Assembly: GCA_947499305.1 (NCBI GenBank)
Contig: CANMNN010000001.1
Span: 62,001-126,000, forward strand
Direction: 5' to 3'
Source: an uncultured Arenicella sp.
GTDB taxonomy: Bacteria; Pseudomonadota; Gammaproteobacteria; Arenicellales; Arenicellaceae
Length of the DNA stretch: 64,000 nucleotides
The translations under genes were made by a program, and so were the position numbers. Of this stretch, positions 18,881-28,013 are shown piece after piece; position 1 is the stretch's first letter; each line of letters starts with the position of its first letter. The notes beneath the pieces are model-generated. The model saw only the letters and a list, made by a program, of their open reading frames with translations, made no database searches and had not been told where the DNA came from.

Positions 18881-19804
18881 GCTCAATTCAAAGCCTTGTT
18901 TGGGGAAGTGTACGTTTATATGACCAAAATCATGGGTTTCACGCGCTATTATCCAACGATAGTCATCGGCACCAACTAATACGCCACTGACTGAATCCTT
19001 AGCATAATCATCTGGAGCGACCGCCACTTTTTTACCGATATTGCTATTATTCAAGCAAGCGCTGTCGATCACACGAGGTTCGTAGTCTTTTGCTGAGGAA
19101 AATGCTGTTGATTTAGAGCCTTCGATTTCATTACCGTGGCCAATTTTTTTCATTCTCTGAAACCATGCATCAACATGGGGTTTTGACTCTAGACTGGTGC
19201 CGCCTTGAGTTAGATATTTGAACCAAAGGTTGTGATAAGACGAGAAGTCGGCAACGCTGGGTATTTCATCGCTGAATAAATAGGTGGTCGACTTCAGAGT
19301 TTCTTCCATCCGGTTGTAGTGCTGTTCAAGTAATTCATTAGCGCGGCGATATCCCACCGATTTCACTGACGAATTGTTTTGAATGCCTGCGCGGTCTTTA
19401 ATGAACTTTAGCGCGTCCAGTGGAGAGAACAATTTAAACACCGCAGCTAACATCGCGATCGGTTTAGATGCCTGAACGCCCGCCATAAAAACGCTTGTAT
19501 CGACATTATGAGAGTACTCAAGAATCTTCTGATTAGAATCAACGAAAGGGTTTAGCTCAGGTCTCGAGAAACGTATCGACAGCTCGGCCGAAATGAGTTT
19601 GGTATCACAGAATACATCGGCGCCGATTTGCATCACCGGAATACGTCGATATCCGCCAACAATAGGGTCGACAATGGGGCGCGGCGGCATGGCTGGTGAT
19701 ATCACTGAGTACCACTGCGCGTCACAGTAACCAAGCATCAAACGAACCTTTTCAGAAAAAGGTGAGGGCGCATAGTGGTGGAGAATAATATTAGCGTCTT
19801 GCAT
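18869..19804 (-). CDS. Glutathione S-transferase family protein
   Basis: A 311-residue soluble protein. Residues 1-85 form the thioredoxin-like GST N-terminal domain (ILHHYAPSPFSEKVRLMLGY, then IPVMQIGADVFCDTKLISAEL, with the cis-proline before VMQ), and the remainder is helical with a C-terminal GST-like domain around 150-240. The last 60 residues (VAVAPDDYAKDSVSGVLVGADDY) form an unusual extension not typical of short GSTs. The open frame extends 57 residues upstream into the neighbouring gene, but the ATG at 19804 directly follows that gene's stop by 16 bases and begins the domain, so it is chosen. It is likely co-transcribed with the upstream amidohydrolase. Confidence 0.85.
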   Translation of the reverse strand: MQDANIILHHYAPSPFSEKVRLMLGYCDAQWYSVISPAMPPRPIVDPIVGGYRRIPVMQIGADVFCDTKLISAELSIRFSRPELNPFVDSNQKILEYSHNVDTSVFMAGVQASKPIAMLAAVFKLFSPLDALKFIKDRAGIQNNSSVKSVGYRRANELLEQHYNRMEETLKSTTYLFSDEIPSVADFSSYHNLWFKYLTQGGTSLESKPHVDAWFQRMKKIGHGNEIEGSKSTAFSSAKDYEPRVIDSACLNNSNIGKKVAVAPDDYAKDSVSGVLVGADDYRWIIARETHDFGHINVHFPKQGFELSLLS

Positions 19805-19820
19805 TCGTGTATAGGGCTCT

Positions 19821-21596
19821 CTATTTAGGCGTTGTGACGGGAGGAAGAGGGTATTGTTCGCCATCGAGTATGACGCCCCAAACTTTGATTTGCGGCCAGT
19901 CTTTCGCGGGCAATCCGAGCGGGTTCTGGTTGAGTACGGTGAAGTTGGCTTGTTTGCCCACTTCGATACTGCCAATTGACTTTTCTAAGCCCATTGCCCA
20001 TGCCGCATCGAGCGTAATGGCCTTCAATGCTTGGTAGGCGCTTAAGGCTTCACCTGCCGTCGAGACATTCCCATTGCGGGTTTCTCGCGTCATGTGCACG
20101 GCTGCAGCCTGCAGAGGGTAGGGCGGCGCTAAAGGCGCGTCAGAGTGCAATGTTACGGGTATATTTAATCCACTTGCCGAGGCCAATGGTGTGAGGTTCT
20201 CAATTTTGCTTCCTAGTGCCGCTTTGTAGTCGTCACCCATAAGGTAGACGTAATGGCTTGCTGCCGACACGCCACCTTTTAGTTCTGAGAGTTTTTGCAG
20301 GTGGTCGGGCATCAACAACCCTGCGTGTTCGATCACAAAGCGCTGTTTGAGCTTAGGGTGAGTTGACCGTATCTCACTCATTGCATTGAGAGTCGCTGTT
20401 TGCGCTGCGTCGCCATTGGAGTGTATTCGGGCGTCTAAGCCAAGCCGCCAATACGGTGCAATAGCGTCCACCAGAGCGTTTGATTCAGTAACCCACAAGC
20501 CAAGCTCGCCCTTTGACTGGCCTGCGAGATAGCCCGGCGACTCTAGTCGCATAGTTTGAGAATAAAACGCGGCGTCGGTAAAAAACTTTACTTGGCGTAA
20601 TACTTGAGGGTCGCCTCTGTCAGCTTTTTCAGAGGCTAATTGGACTATTTCTTGAGCGGCGTCATCTCCGTATTTTTTACTAAACGCTCGATGTTCAGGT
20701 ACGAGAAAAAGTTTGTAGGGGTCTGATTTCGTGTACTCGAGAAAGTAATATGAATCTTCAAGCGTTTGATTGAATAAGCCATAGCCTAATTCCGCGACGG
20801 CTGTGACGCCTGCCTCGGCAAGCATGTTTTCAAAACCGCTAAAACCATCGCCGATGTTGCCAGGGGTTAGCACATGCGGCGCAAGTTTAGTGAACAAGTG
20901 CATGGAGGCGTCTTCGTAAATTCTTCCAGATAGCTCCCCGCGGTCATCAATGCCTATGCCTTCGAATTCATCTTCGAGCTCGAGAGTGACATCGGCCCAA
21001 TCTAAGGCCTTGCTGTTAAGGTAAAAATCATGCCCCGAGTAATGCCAGATTAAGATGGGTCTGGTGGTCGATACTTGATCAAGGTCGTGGCGATTGAGGT
21101 CTCCCTGTATAAGGTTGTGGTAACCGTAGGCAATCAACGGCTCATCGTCTTCAAGCTCGGCGTCGAGTTGTTTTAATCGATCGAGTAGCGCTGCTTTGTC
21201 GGGTAGTCCTTTGGCAAGCCCGTTTGGGGTAGGCATATCCCAAGGCGGTACGAACGGTCTAGAGTAAATCATGGCTCCCAGAATCATATGAACATGCGGA
21301 TCGATAAAACCCGGCACAATAACGTGCTCGGCTAAGGTTTCATCAATAACGGCGTTCGGGTGCGATTGTTTGGCAGAACTAAGGTCACCGACAAAACGAA
21401 TAATGCCATCTTGTACAACCGCAGCTTGGGCCAGCGGCTTAGACTCATCCATTGTGATTATCTGTTTGGCTATGTAGATCGTCGGCCTTTCGGACTCACT
21501 GCACGCGGCCACTGATAACATCAACAGGCCTATTACTAAGGACCTGGTAGCCGCGATGTGCTTTATCACTAATTTTCCGATGTTCTTTATATTCAT
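19821..21596 (-). CDS. YtcJ-like amidohydrolase lipoprotein
   Basis: A 591-residue metal-dependent hydrolase of the amidohydrolase-3 (YtcJ) type. The N-terminus has a lipobox, LSVAAC32, so the protein should be lipid-anchored in the periplasm. The metal-binding start of the barrel is GFIDPHVHMILGAM near 97-110. Further candidate ligands lie in FVIEHAGLL and LHSDAPL, and the late NFTVLNQNPL segment returns to the small beta domain. Members hydrolyse cyclic amides, imines or esters of varied compounds. The GST gene follows by 16 bases. Substrate unknown. Confidence 0.85.
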   Translation of the reverse strand: MNIKNIGKLVIKHIAATRSLVIGLLMLSVAACSESERPTIYIAKQIITMDESKPLAQAAVVQDGIIRFVGDLSSAKQSHPNAVIDETLAEHVIVPGFIDPHVHMILGAMIYSRPFVPPWDMPTPNGLAKGLPDKAALLDRLKQLDAELEDDEPLIAYGYHNLIQGDLNRHDLDQVSTTRPILIWHYSGHDFYLNSKALDWADVTLELEDEFEGIGIDDRGELSGRIYEDASMHLFTKLAPHVLTPGNIGDGFSGFENMLAEAGVTAVAELGYGLFNQTLEDSYYFLEYTKSDPYKLFLVPEHRAFSKKYGDDAAQEIVQLASEKADRGDPQVLRQVKFFTDAAFYSQTMRLESPGYLAGQSKGELGLWVTESNALVDAIAPYWRLGLDARIHSNGDAAQTATLNAMSEIRSTHPKLKQRFVIEHAGLLMPDHLQKLSELKGGVSAASHYVYLMGDDYKAALGSKIENLTPLASASGLNIPVTLHSDAPLAPPYPLQAAAVHMTRETRNGNVSTAGEALSAYQALKAITLDAAWAMGLEKSIGSIEVGKQANFTVLNQNPLGLPAKDWPQIKVWGVILDGEQYPLPPVTTPK

Positions 21597-21756
21597 AGTT
21601 GCCGGTGCCCTCGTTTCCAGAACTCCTTATAGCACGTTAGCACTAAGGCCCGTTCAATAATGCTTTGCGGCTTCTGAACGCAAGGGGGCTTACGTCGATT
21701 AGCCCGTTCATTTCGTTCCACTTAGTCTCACCCCCGGTAGCGCTAAGGCTTGAAAT

Positions 21757-21787
21757 AAAAAAGGCCGAGTAGATACTCGGCCTTTTT
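21757..21787 (-). terminator. Terminator downstream of nadC
   Basis: AAAAAGGCCGAGTA pairs with TACTCGGCCTTTTT around a short loop. T tracts exist on both strands, so it may act in both directions; nadC reads into it from the right. Confidence 0.88.
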
Positions 21788-21809
21788 GCTGTATGTAATC
21801 GGAAGTCTG

Positions 21810-22670
21810 TTATTTATAGTCAAACAACATACTGAGGTCTAAAGCGCGCACGTGTTTTGTAATCGCGCCTGATGAAATAAAGTCGACGCCCGTTTCGGCG
21901 ATAGCCGCAATGGTATGAATATTTACATTTCCAGACGCTTCTAAATCAGCTTGTTCGCCTGTCAGCTCAACGGCTAGGCGCATATCATCCATACTAAAAT
22001 CATCAAGCATGATGCGTTTCGCACCTGCGTGCAAACCACGCTCTAACTCCTCAATAGTTTCTACCTCAAGTTCTACCAGTGCGCCTTCAGGCATCGAGGC
22101 AATGGCGTCAGCAACAATACGTTCTAAACTCTTGCCACTGCGTAGATGGTTTTCCTTGATAATGATGCCATCGTATAAGCCCATTCTGTGATTAACTCCA
22201 CCGCCACACAATACCGCATACTTTTGAGCTTCACGCATCATAGGCAAGGTTTTACGAGTATCGAGCAAACGCGCTTTTGTGTGCGCTATCGCGTCGGCGT
22301 ATTCACGTGTGACGGTTGAGGTGCCTGAGAGGGTTTGCATGATATTTAAGGCTGTGCGCTCTCCAGACAAAATAGGGTGAGCCAAGCCTTCAAAGCGACA
22401 CAAAGTTTGGTTAGGCTCCACACGGTCCCCGTCTTTGACCTTCCAATCCACATCTAGTTTTGTGTCGTGACGTTTGCCTACCTGTTTAAAAACTTCGGCA
22501 GCCCAAGCAATACCGCAAACTATGCCGTGCTCGCGCGATATGATTTTGCCATCAACTTGCGCGTCGCGAGGTGTGAGGCGGGCGGTAACATCGCCGGCGC
22601 CGATGTCTTCGGCCAAGCAGTGTTTTACTAAACGTTTTATAACTTTCTTTTTGGGAAGCGTGTGCGACAT
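21810..22670 (-). CDS. nadC: Quinolinate phosphoribosyltransferase (NAD biosynthesis)
   Basis: NadC converts quinolinate and PRPP to nicotinate mononucleotide, CO2 and pyrophosphate in de novo NAD synthesis. The sequence has the family blocks LAEDIGAGDVTARL, GERTALNIMQTLSGTST, RLLDTRKTLPMMREAQKYAV, GGGVNHRMGLYDGIIIKENHL, and a C-terminal ISSGAITKH. Three in-frame ATGs are close together (22688, 22676, 22670); the GGAGA sequence lies eight bases before the third, which is taken as the start (286 residues). It is divergent from clpB. Confidence 0.96.
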   Translation of the reverse strand: MSHTLPKKKVIKRLVKHCLAEDIGAGDVTARLTPRDAQVDGKIISREHGIVCGIAWAAEVFKQVGKRHDTKLDVDWKVKDGDRVEPNQTLCRFEGLAHPILSGERTALNIMQTLSGTSTVTREYADAIAHTKARLLDTRKTLPMMREAQKYAVLCGGGVNHRMGLYDGIIIKENHLRSGKSLERIVADAIASMPEGALVELEVETIEELERGLHAGAKRIMLDDFSMDDMRLAVELTGEQADLEASGNVNIHTIAAIAETGVDFISSGAITKHVRALDLSMLFDYK

Positions 22671-22872
22671 AAGCATTTCTCCATACAATCGATTCGCGTA
22701 TCAGAATACCAGAAAAGAGCTTGATCAGAGAAACAAACACGCTTCTTGTAAATCAAATTCGCTGATGATTCAACTGCCTAGGCCCGCCTGGTTCGCATTC
22801 ATGGGCACTTGTATTTCTCGCCTGATACCTTAAATAAAGAACAGAGAATTTATCCTTTACGAGGAGCAGCCC

Positions 22873-25458
22873 ATGAGAATGGACAAACTAACATCAAAAT
22901 TTCAACTTGCCTTAGCTGATGCACAAAGCCTCGCGGTTGGCAAAGACAATCAGTTCATTGAGCCCGTGCATGTATTGGCGGCGATGTTTCAGCAAGACGG
23001 TGGCAGTGTTCGACCGCTGCTTGCGCGCGTAGGTGTTCAAGATAAAGCATTGAGCGACCTTCTAAATAAGGCCCTTACAGAGCTACCACAAGTACAGGGT
23101 CAAGCAGGCGAAGTGCACCTATCACAACAGACTGCGCGCATCATTAACGTTGCTGACAAACTTGCTCAAGATCGAGGTGATTCGTTTATTTCGAGCGATC
23201 TTTTTCTTCTCGCATTAGTAAAAGATAAAGACAAAGCTGGCGTTTTGCTAAGAGAGGCGGGCGCAACTTTATCTGCCCTAAATAAGGCCATTGAAGATGT
23301 GCGCGGTGGTTCTAATATCGACGATGCTAATTCTGAGGATAACCTGCAAGCCCTCGAAAAATATACCATCGATGTCACTGCTCGTGCCGAGCAAGGCAAG
23401 CTTGACCCGGTTATAGGGAGAGACGACGAAATTCGTCGAACAATTCAAGTACTCCAGCGACGAACCAAAAACAACCCGGTGATCATTGGCGAACCAGGTG
23501 TTGGTAAAACCGCTATTGTAGAAGGTTTGGCACAACGCATTGTTAATGGCGAAGTACCTGAGGGTATAAAAAACAAACGCTTGTTATCGCTCGATCTTGG
23601 GGCGTTGATTGCGGGCGCAAAATTCCGTGGTGAGTTTGAAGAGCGCCTAAAAGCGGTGCTCAAAGATTTGTCTAAGCAAGAAGGGCAGATTATTCTGTTT
23701 ATTGACGAAATCCACACCATGGTAGGCGCGGGTAAAGCCGACGGTGCGATGGATGCCGGCAACATGTTAAAGCCAGCCCTAGCGAGAGGCGAGTTGCACT
23801 GTGTTGGCGCGACGACCTTAGATGAATACCGCCAGTACATTGAAAAAGACGCTGCACTTGAACGTCGTTTCCAGAAAATTCTGGTTGACGAGCCTACAGT
23901 CGAAGACACAATTGCGATTCTTCGCGGTCTGAAAGAAAAGTACGAAGTTCACCACGGCGTCGACATCACTGACCCAGCAATCATCTCTGCGGCGACCCTA
24001 TCGCATCGATACATCACTGATCGTAATTTACCCGATAAAGCTATTGATTTGATTGACGAGGCGGCGAGCCTAATACGTATGGAAATCGACTCAAAGCCTG
24101 AATCGATGGACAAGTTAGAGCGGCAAATCATTCGTCGAAAGATCGAAAGCGAGGCGTTGAGTAAAGAGAGTGATAGCGCGTCAAAACAGAGGTTAAAAAA
24201 GCTTGAGTCTGAAATCACAGAGCTTGAGAAAGAATTTGGCGAGCTTAACGAAATTTGGATGGCCGAGAAATCTGCGGTTCACGGTGCGCAACACATTAAA
24301 GAAGAGCTCGAAGCGGCAAGAATCGAAATGGATATGGCGCAACGTGCAGGAAATTTGGCGAAAATGTCAGAGCTGCAGTACGCAGTGATTCCTGAGCTCG
24401 AATCTCAGCTCGAGCAGGCTCAAAGTAATGAGCTTAACGGTCAGCCGAATCAATTGTTGCGCAGCAATGTTACCGAAGAGGAAATCGCTGATGTTGTCGC
24501 GAATTGGACCGGCATACCGGTATCTAAAATGCTGCAAGGAGAGCGCGAAAAATTGTTGAAAATGGAAGACAATTTGCACAAACGCGTGATCGGTCAACAT
24601 GAGGCAATTAAGTCGGTGGCGAGCGCAATTAGGCGTTCTCGCGCGGGCTTATCAGATCCAAACCGGCCATCAGGCTCGTTTATGTTTCTTGGCCCAACCG
24701 GTGTCGGTAAAACCGAGCTCACTAAAGCGTTGGCCGAATTCATGTTCGATACCGAAGATGCCATGGTGCGTATCGATATGTCTGAGTTTATGGAGAAGCA
24801 CTCGGTTGCGCGTTTAATCGGTGCGCCTCCAGGGTACGTTGGTTACGAAGAAGGTGGTTATTTAACCGAAGCCGTGCGCCGTAAGCCTTACTCTGTGATT
24901 CTATTAGATGAGGTAGAGAAAGCGCATCCTGATGTGTTCAATATTTTGCTTCAGGTGCTTGACGATGGGCGTCTAACCGACGGCCAAGGCCGCACAGTAG
25001 ACTTTAAAAACTGCGTGATCATTATGACCTCCAATCTCGGCTCACAACGTGTGCACGGGCATGATGGCGACTACCAGAGCATGAAAGACTTGGTTATGGA
25101 AAGTGTGACAGAGCACTTTCGCCCAGAGTTTATTAATCGTGTTGACGACATTGTGGTGTTCCATGCTTTAGGTCAGGAACAAGTCCGAGCGATCGCCAAT
25201 ATTCAAATAGAAACTCTGCGAAAACGTTTGTCGAGCCAAGATATCAAGCTTGATATAGGCAGCGAGGCCTTAGACCTAGTTGGCCAAGCGGGCTTTGACC
25301 CGGTTTATGGCGCGCGACCGTTAAGACGTAGCATTCAAGACTTAATTGAGAATCCGCTGGCCGAAAAGCTACTTGCAGGCTATTTCACTAGCGGTGATGT
25401 CATTGTGGTTAAAGTTGATGATGGGCAACTAAGCTTTATCAAAGCTTGCGAGCACTAA
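22873..25458 (+). CDS. clpB: ATP-dependent disaggregase ClpB
   Basis: An 861-residue Hsp100 chaperone that, with DnaK, rescues aggregated proteins. It has the N-terminal ClpN domain (about 1-145), the first AAA+ module with GEPGVGKT near 205-212 and [20 protein letters not shown], the coiled-coil middle domain (about 410-520) that separates ClpB from ClpA, and the second AAA+ module with [17 protein letters not shown] near 610. The start has a GAGGAG site upstream. A loose sigma-32-like pair (CTTGTAT near 22808, CCTTAAAT further down) could drive heat induction, but the match is poor. Confidence 0.97.
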   Translation: MRMDKLTSKFQLALADAQSLAVGKDNQFIEPVHVLAAMFQQDGGSVRPLLARVGVQDKALSDLLNKALTELPQVQGQAGEVHLSQQTARIINVADKLAQDRGDSFISSDLFLLALVKDKDKAGVLLREAGATLSALNKAIEDVRGGSNIDDANSEDNLQALEKYTIDVTARAEQGKLDPVIGRDDEIRRTIQVLQRRTKNNPVIIGEPGVGKTAIVEGLAQRIVNGEVPEGIKNKRLLSLDLGALIAGAKFRGEFEERLKAVLKDLSKQEGQIILFIDEIHTMVGAGKADGAMDAGNMLKPALARGELHCVGATTLDEYRQYIEKDAALERRFQKILVDEPTVEDTIAILRGLKEKYEVHHGVDITDPAIISAATLSHRYITDRNLPDKAIDLIDEAASLIRMEIDSKPESMDKLERQIIRRKIESEALSKESDSASKQRLKKLESEITELEKEFGELNEIWMAEKSAVHGAQHIKEELEAARIEMDMAQRAGNLAKMSELQYAVIPELESQLEQAQSNELNGQPNQLLRSNVTEEEIADVVANWTGIPVSKMLQGEREKLLKMEDNLHKRVIGQHEAIKSVASAIRRSRAGLSDPNRPSGSFMFLGPTGVGKTELTKALAEFMFDTEDAMVRIDMSEFMEKHSVARLIGAPPGYVGYEEGGYLTEAVRRKPYSVILLDEVEKAHPDVFNILLQVLDDGRLTDGQGRTVDFKNCVIIMTSNLGSQRVHGHDGDYQSMKDLVMESVTEHFRPEFINRVDDIVVFHALGQEQVRAIANIQIETLRKRLSSQDIKLDIGSEALDLVGQAGFDPVYGARPLRRSIQDLIENPLAEKLLAGYFTSGDVIVVKVDDGQLSFIKACEH

Positions 25459-25786
25459 AGAGCTTTATTCGGGCGATTTCTACAATTTTCTCTTAGCATA
25501 GTTAGCTATTGCGTCCCGATTGTTATTGATTTGTTATCCAGTAACATTATTGGTGTCTAGTATGGTGATCATGGATGCCACTGTGCTTAATGCGAATCAC
25601 TTTTTTCACTGAAATGAAGAAACAGTCGAGAGTGCAAAGAGGCAGCTGCTTGCATGTTAAATATTTGTAAATATTTGAAAAATAACGTTAACTAGACACT
25701 TTGCATGTCGCCGCTTGAACGTTGTTCTGTTAGAATTCCGCGCCTTGTAAACGAATAATATTTTATATCTTAATTAGGGGTCAAAA
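25459..25786 (+). other. AT-rich intergenic region upstream of the first Roadblock gene
   Basis: About 330 bases without a recognisable gene. It contains AT-rich stretches, including the doubled AAATATTTG at 25659-25677, and TTGCATGT twice (25650-25657 and 25701-25708, 51 bases apart). These may be regulatory sites for the signalling cassette that follows; a clear promoter is not visible. Confidence 0.35.
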
Positions 25787-26146
25787 ATGGCAAATATAGA
25801 AACAAGTTTGAATGAATTATTAACTATCGACGGAGCAGTTGGTGGATGCGTAGTGGACTACAAGTCTGGTATGTCATTAGGTGCTATCGGCACAGGTGTT
25901 GATTTAGAGTTAGCTGCAGCCGGTAACTCTCAAGTTGTTAAAGCAAAGATGGAAACAATGAAATCTTTGGGCATCAAGGGAGGAATTGAAGATATTTTAA
26001 TTACTCTGGACACCCAACTCCATATCATTCGCCCTGCTGAGAAGCACGAAGGTTTATTTATCTATTTGGTATTAGATAAAGCTAAAGCAAACCTCGCACT
26101 GGCAAGGCGTAAAGTGCAAAACATCGACGCTCAACTCACAGTTTAG
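25787..26146 (+). CDS. Roadblock/LC7-domain protein (first copy)
   Basis: A 119-residue single-domain protein. The pattern of an N-terminal helix, then VGGCVVDYKSGMSLG, a central helix with ELAAAGNSQVVKAKMETM, and strands ILITLDTQLHIIRP and GLFIYLVLDK, followed by a C-terminal helix, is that of the Roadblock/LC7 fold. Such proteins dimerise and act as GTPase-activating or scaffolding partners of small GTPases (MglB in Myxococcus is the best known bacterial case). It has a good AGGGG ribosome-binding site. It precedes the BLUF, GTPase and second Roadblock genes by 188 bases and is probably part of the same functional unit, with its own promoter or a shared one. Confidence 0.8.
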   Translation: MANIETSLNELLTIDGAVGGCVVDYKSGMSLGAIGTGVDLELAAAGNSQVVKAKMETMKSLGIKGGIEDILITLDTQLHIIRPAEKHEGLFIYLVLDKAKANLALARRKVQNIDAQLTV

Positions 26147-26334
26147 AGCGCGCTTATTAGAGGTGCATGCAGGTTGGAGCATGTACTTCTTGATATTGGG
26201 GTAATGGTAGTAGGTTAAATGCTGCGCTTGGAGTGGTCCGGTGTTCATATTTACATTGATTAACTTATTATTTTGTTTCGAAAAGAGTGGGCCATGGTCG
26301 ATATTGACTGTTTTTGCTCAGATGGAGTAGGGTA

Positions 26335-27066
26335 ATGAAGTGTATTATTTATGTGAGCAAAGTCGTTGCTAGTGGGGATGGCTTAGTGGTGCCTACTGGT
26401 TTGTCACAACTTGTTAGAAAATCTCGGAGAGCCAATATTGAAAGATCGGTGACGGGAATTTTATCATATCGCCAAGGGCACTATCTTCAGGTTTTGCAAG
26501 GTGAATCAAACGAGGTCGATCACTTATTTTCAATAATTAAAGAAGACAGGCGTCATGAACAAGTCACGGTTGTTTTGGATGTTTCAATCTCACGCCCTGA
26601 TTTTTTAGATTGGGGTATGAGGCTGTCCGAATCGGTAAATAGAGATACACGTTTCGTAAATTTGATTTCAGGAAACGCAGCTTCAATTGAGGCTTTAGGC
26701 AAGATTGAGCAACGACTTTTAAAAATTTTCTACAATCCGGAACGTTTTAACAGTAGTCAACTAAAAGGCTACCAAGATTCAAACTTGATGTTGTTGGCTT
26801 GGCCTGATTTTACCTTAGTCAAGCAATCTCCAACGGTTATCGAGCTTTGCGCAAAATTAACAAAAGCCCCTCATTCCTATAATTCTTTAATCAATAGCGG
26901 GCACTTTGGTACTCAAAGCCAACTAGATAGGATTTTAGAGCTTTTTGAAAAAATGGAAATCTTGGTAATAGATAACTCTGCTGTTCAAATTGATAGTCCG
27001 AAGGTGAATAGAGTAGAAAGTGTATTCTTTTCCAAAATGAAAAAATTTCTCAAGCGGGCGGTGTGA
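26335..27066 (+). CDS. BLUF-domain blue-light photoreceptor with a novel C-terminal domain
   Basis: A 243-residue protein whose first 100 residues are a complete BLUF flavin-binding domain. The light-active residues are present: Y6, N34, Q52, W93 and M95. The spacings N-Q (18), Q-W (41) and W-M (2) equal those I recall for AppA (N45, Q63, W104, M106). The YLQVLQGE and [10 protein letters not shown] blocks are characteristic. Residues 105-243 match no domain I can name; the part around 175-225 ([14 protein letters not shown] and [17 protein letters not shown]) looks like a winged-helix. The longer start at 26314 adds seven residues and is less likely. It is followed without a gap by the GTPase gene, so light sensing is probably coupled to the GTPase switch. 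Confidence 0.88.
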   Translation: MKCIIYVSKVVASGDGLVVPTGLSQLVRKSRRANIERSVTGILSYRQGHYLQVLQGESNEVDHLFSIIKEDRRHEQVTVVLDVSISRPDFLDWGMRLSESVNRDTRFVNLISGNAASIEALGKIEQRLLKIFYNPERFNSSQLKGYQDSNLMLLAWPDFTLVKQSPTVIELCAKLTKAPHSYNSLINSGHFGTQSQLDRILELFEKMEILVIDNSAVQIDSPKVNRVESVFFSKMKKFLKRAV

Positions 27067-27068
27067 TC

Positions 27069-27608
27069 ATGGTGTATCGGAAATTAGCGATCATTGGAGA
27101 AGTAGGTGCTGGTAAAACACGCTTGATTAGCAGTATGAGCGAGATTCAACCGTTTGAAACTGAAGCTGAATCAAGCATTGATATTGGTAAAAAATACACA
27201 ACTGTTGGCATTGATTATGGACGTATTTCGCTATCCGAAGATAGTGCGTTAGGCTTATATGGTGTGCCGGGCCAAGAACGGTATTCATTTCTTTGGGAAC
27301 TCGTTAAAGAGTCATTGTGGGGATTGTTGGTACTTGTCAAGTATGGAGAAGAGCCCAATTATCAAAATTTGAACAAGCTGTTAACCTTTTTTGAACCACA
27401 GAACAAAGAGGTTGCCTGCGTTGTAGGGGTTACTCATTGTGAGAATGCAAGTGACCAAGATTTGACTGCTTTAAATAGTGAGATTCAAGCAATACTGGAG
27501 CATCATAAGTTAGTTGCGCCGGTGCTTTATGTTGACCCTCGAAACAAAGAGTCAGCGACATCTCTTTTACATGTAATTAACTCGATTAATGGAAGCTTTA
27601 GTGCTTAG
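27069..27608 (+). CDS. Small Ras-like GTPase (conservon/COG2229-like)
   Basis: A 179-residue single-domain G protein. The P-loop is G10-E-V-G-A-G-K16-T17. The switch-II segment [14 protein letters not shown] is like the PGQ(E/D)RF segment of the COG2229 family, which includes the CvnD proteins of Streptomyces conservons. The base-recognition motif appears as VGVTHCE, a variant of the usual [NT]KxD. A GTG at 27063 overlapping the BLUF stop is an alternative start. It lies between the BLUF gene and a second Roadblock gene (12-base gap). In conservons a sensor, a Roadblock protein and a GTPase work together; here the sensor would be the BLUF protein. Confidence 0.82.
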   Translation: MVYRKLAIIGEVGAGKTRLISSMSEIQPFETEAESSIDIGKKYTTVGIDYGRISLSEDSALGLYGVPGQERYSFLWELVKESLWGLLVLVKYGEEPNYQNLNKLLTFFEPQNKEVACVVGVTHCENASDQDLTALNSEIQAILEHHKLVAPVLYVDPRNKESATSLLHVINSINGSFSA

Positions 27609-27620
27609 GCTCAAATAATT

Positions 27621-28013
27621 ATGAGTAATAATATAGAAATTAGGGCAGAGCTCTTAGACGGAATCAAAGAACTGTGTCAAAGTGATCGAGGAATCGTTTT
27701 AGTGAGTTTGTGCACGACTGACGGCTTCTCTATAAAGTCATTTGCTTCTAAGGAACTAAGCGGCGAAGCCGATAAACTTGCCGCGATGAGTAGTACAATT
27801 TCTGCGCTGAGTGACTCTTCGGCTAAGCAAGTTTTAGCGAACAAATTCGACGTGACGATTGTTGAATCTGAGGCTGGAAACATTTTATTTGTGAGAGCGA
27901 CTTACTTAAAACTTCCTTGTGTACTCACTGTTGCTGCTAAAAGTGGTTTGGCGCTGGCATTGGCGCGTTATAAAACTAAAACGCTCGCGAAAAAAATAGG
28001 TTCTATTGTTTGA
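27621..28013 (+). CDS. Roadblock/LC7-domain protein (second copy)
   Basis: A 130-residue protein with the Roadblock pattern: N-terminal helix, VLVSLCTTDGFSIKSF, a long helix with EADKLAAMSSTISALSDSSAKQVL, the strands FDVTIVESEAGNILFVRA and LPCVLTVAAKSG, and a C-terminal helix. It differs clearly from the first copy at 25787, so the two are not a recent duplication and may form a heterodimer or two homodimers. It resembles the Roadblock proteins of conservons and MglB. It is the last gene of the BLUF-GTPase-Roadblock run. After it comes a kilobase without a clear gene. Confidence 0.8.
   Translation: MSNNIEIRAELLDGIKELCQSDRGIVLVSLCTTDGFSIKSFASKELSGEADKLAAMSSTISALSDSSAKQVLANKFDVTIVESEAGNILFVRATYLKLPCVLTVAAKSGLALALARYKTKTLAKKIGSIV

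Noticed and set aside
19805-19975. Upstream extension of the GST gene by 57 codons
   Set aside because: The extension overlaps the end of the amidohydrolase gene, and its residues do not fit a GST. The ATG at 19804 begins the thioredoxin fold.
22800-22850. Sigma-32 heat-shock promoter for clpB
   Set aside because: Only a loose match (CTTGTAT, CCTTAAAT); not listed as a feature of its own because the -10 agreement is poor.
23445-23909. Minus-strand frame of 154 codons within clpB
   Set aside because: It overlaps the first AAA+ module of ClpB, which has all expected motifs. Shadow frame.
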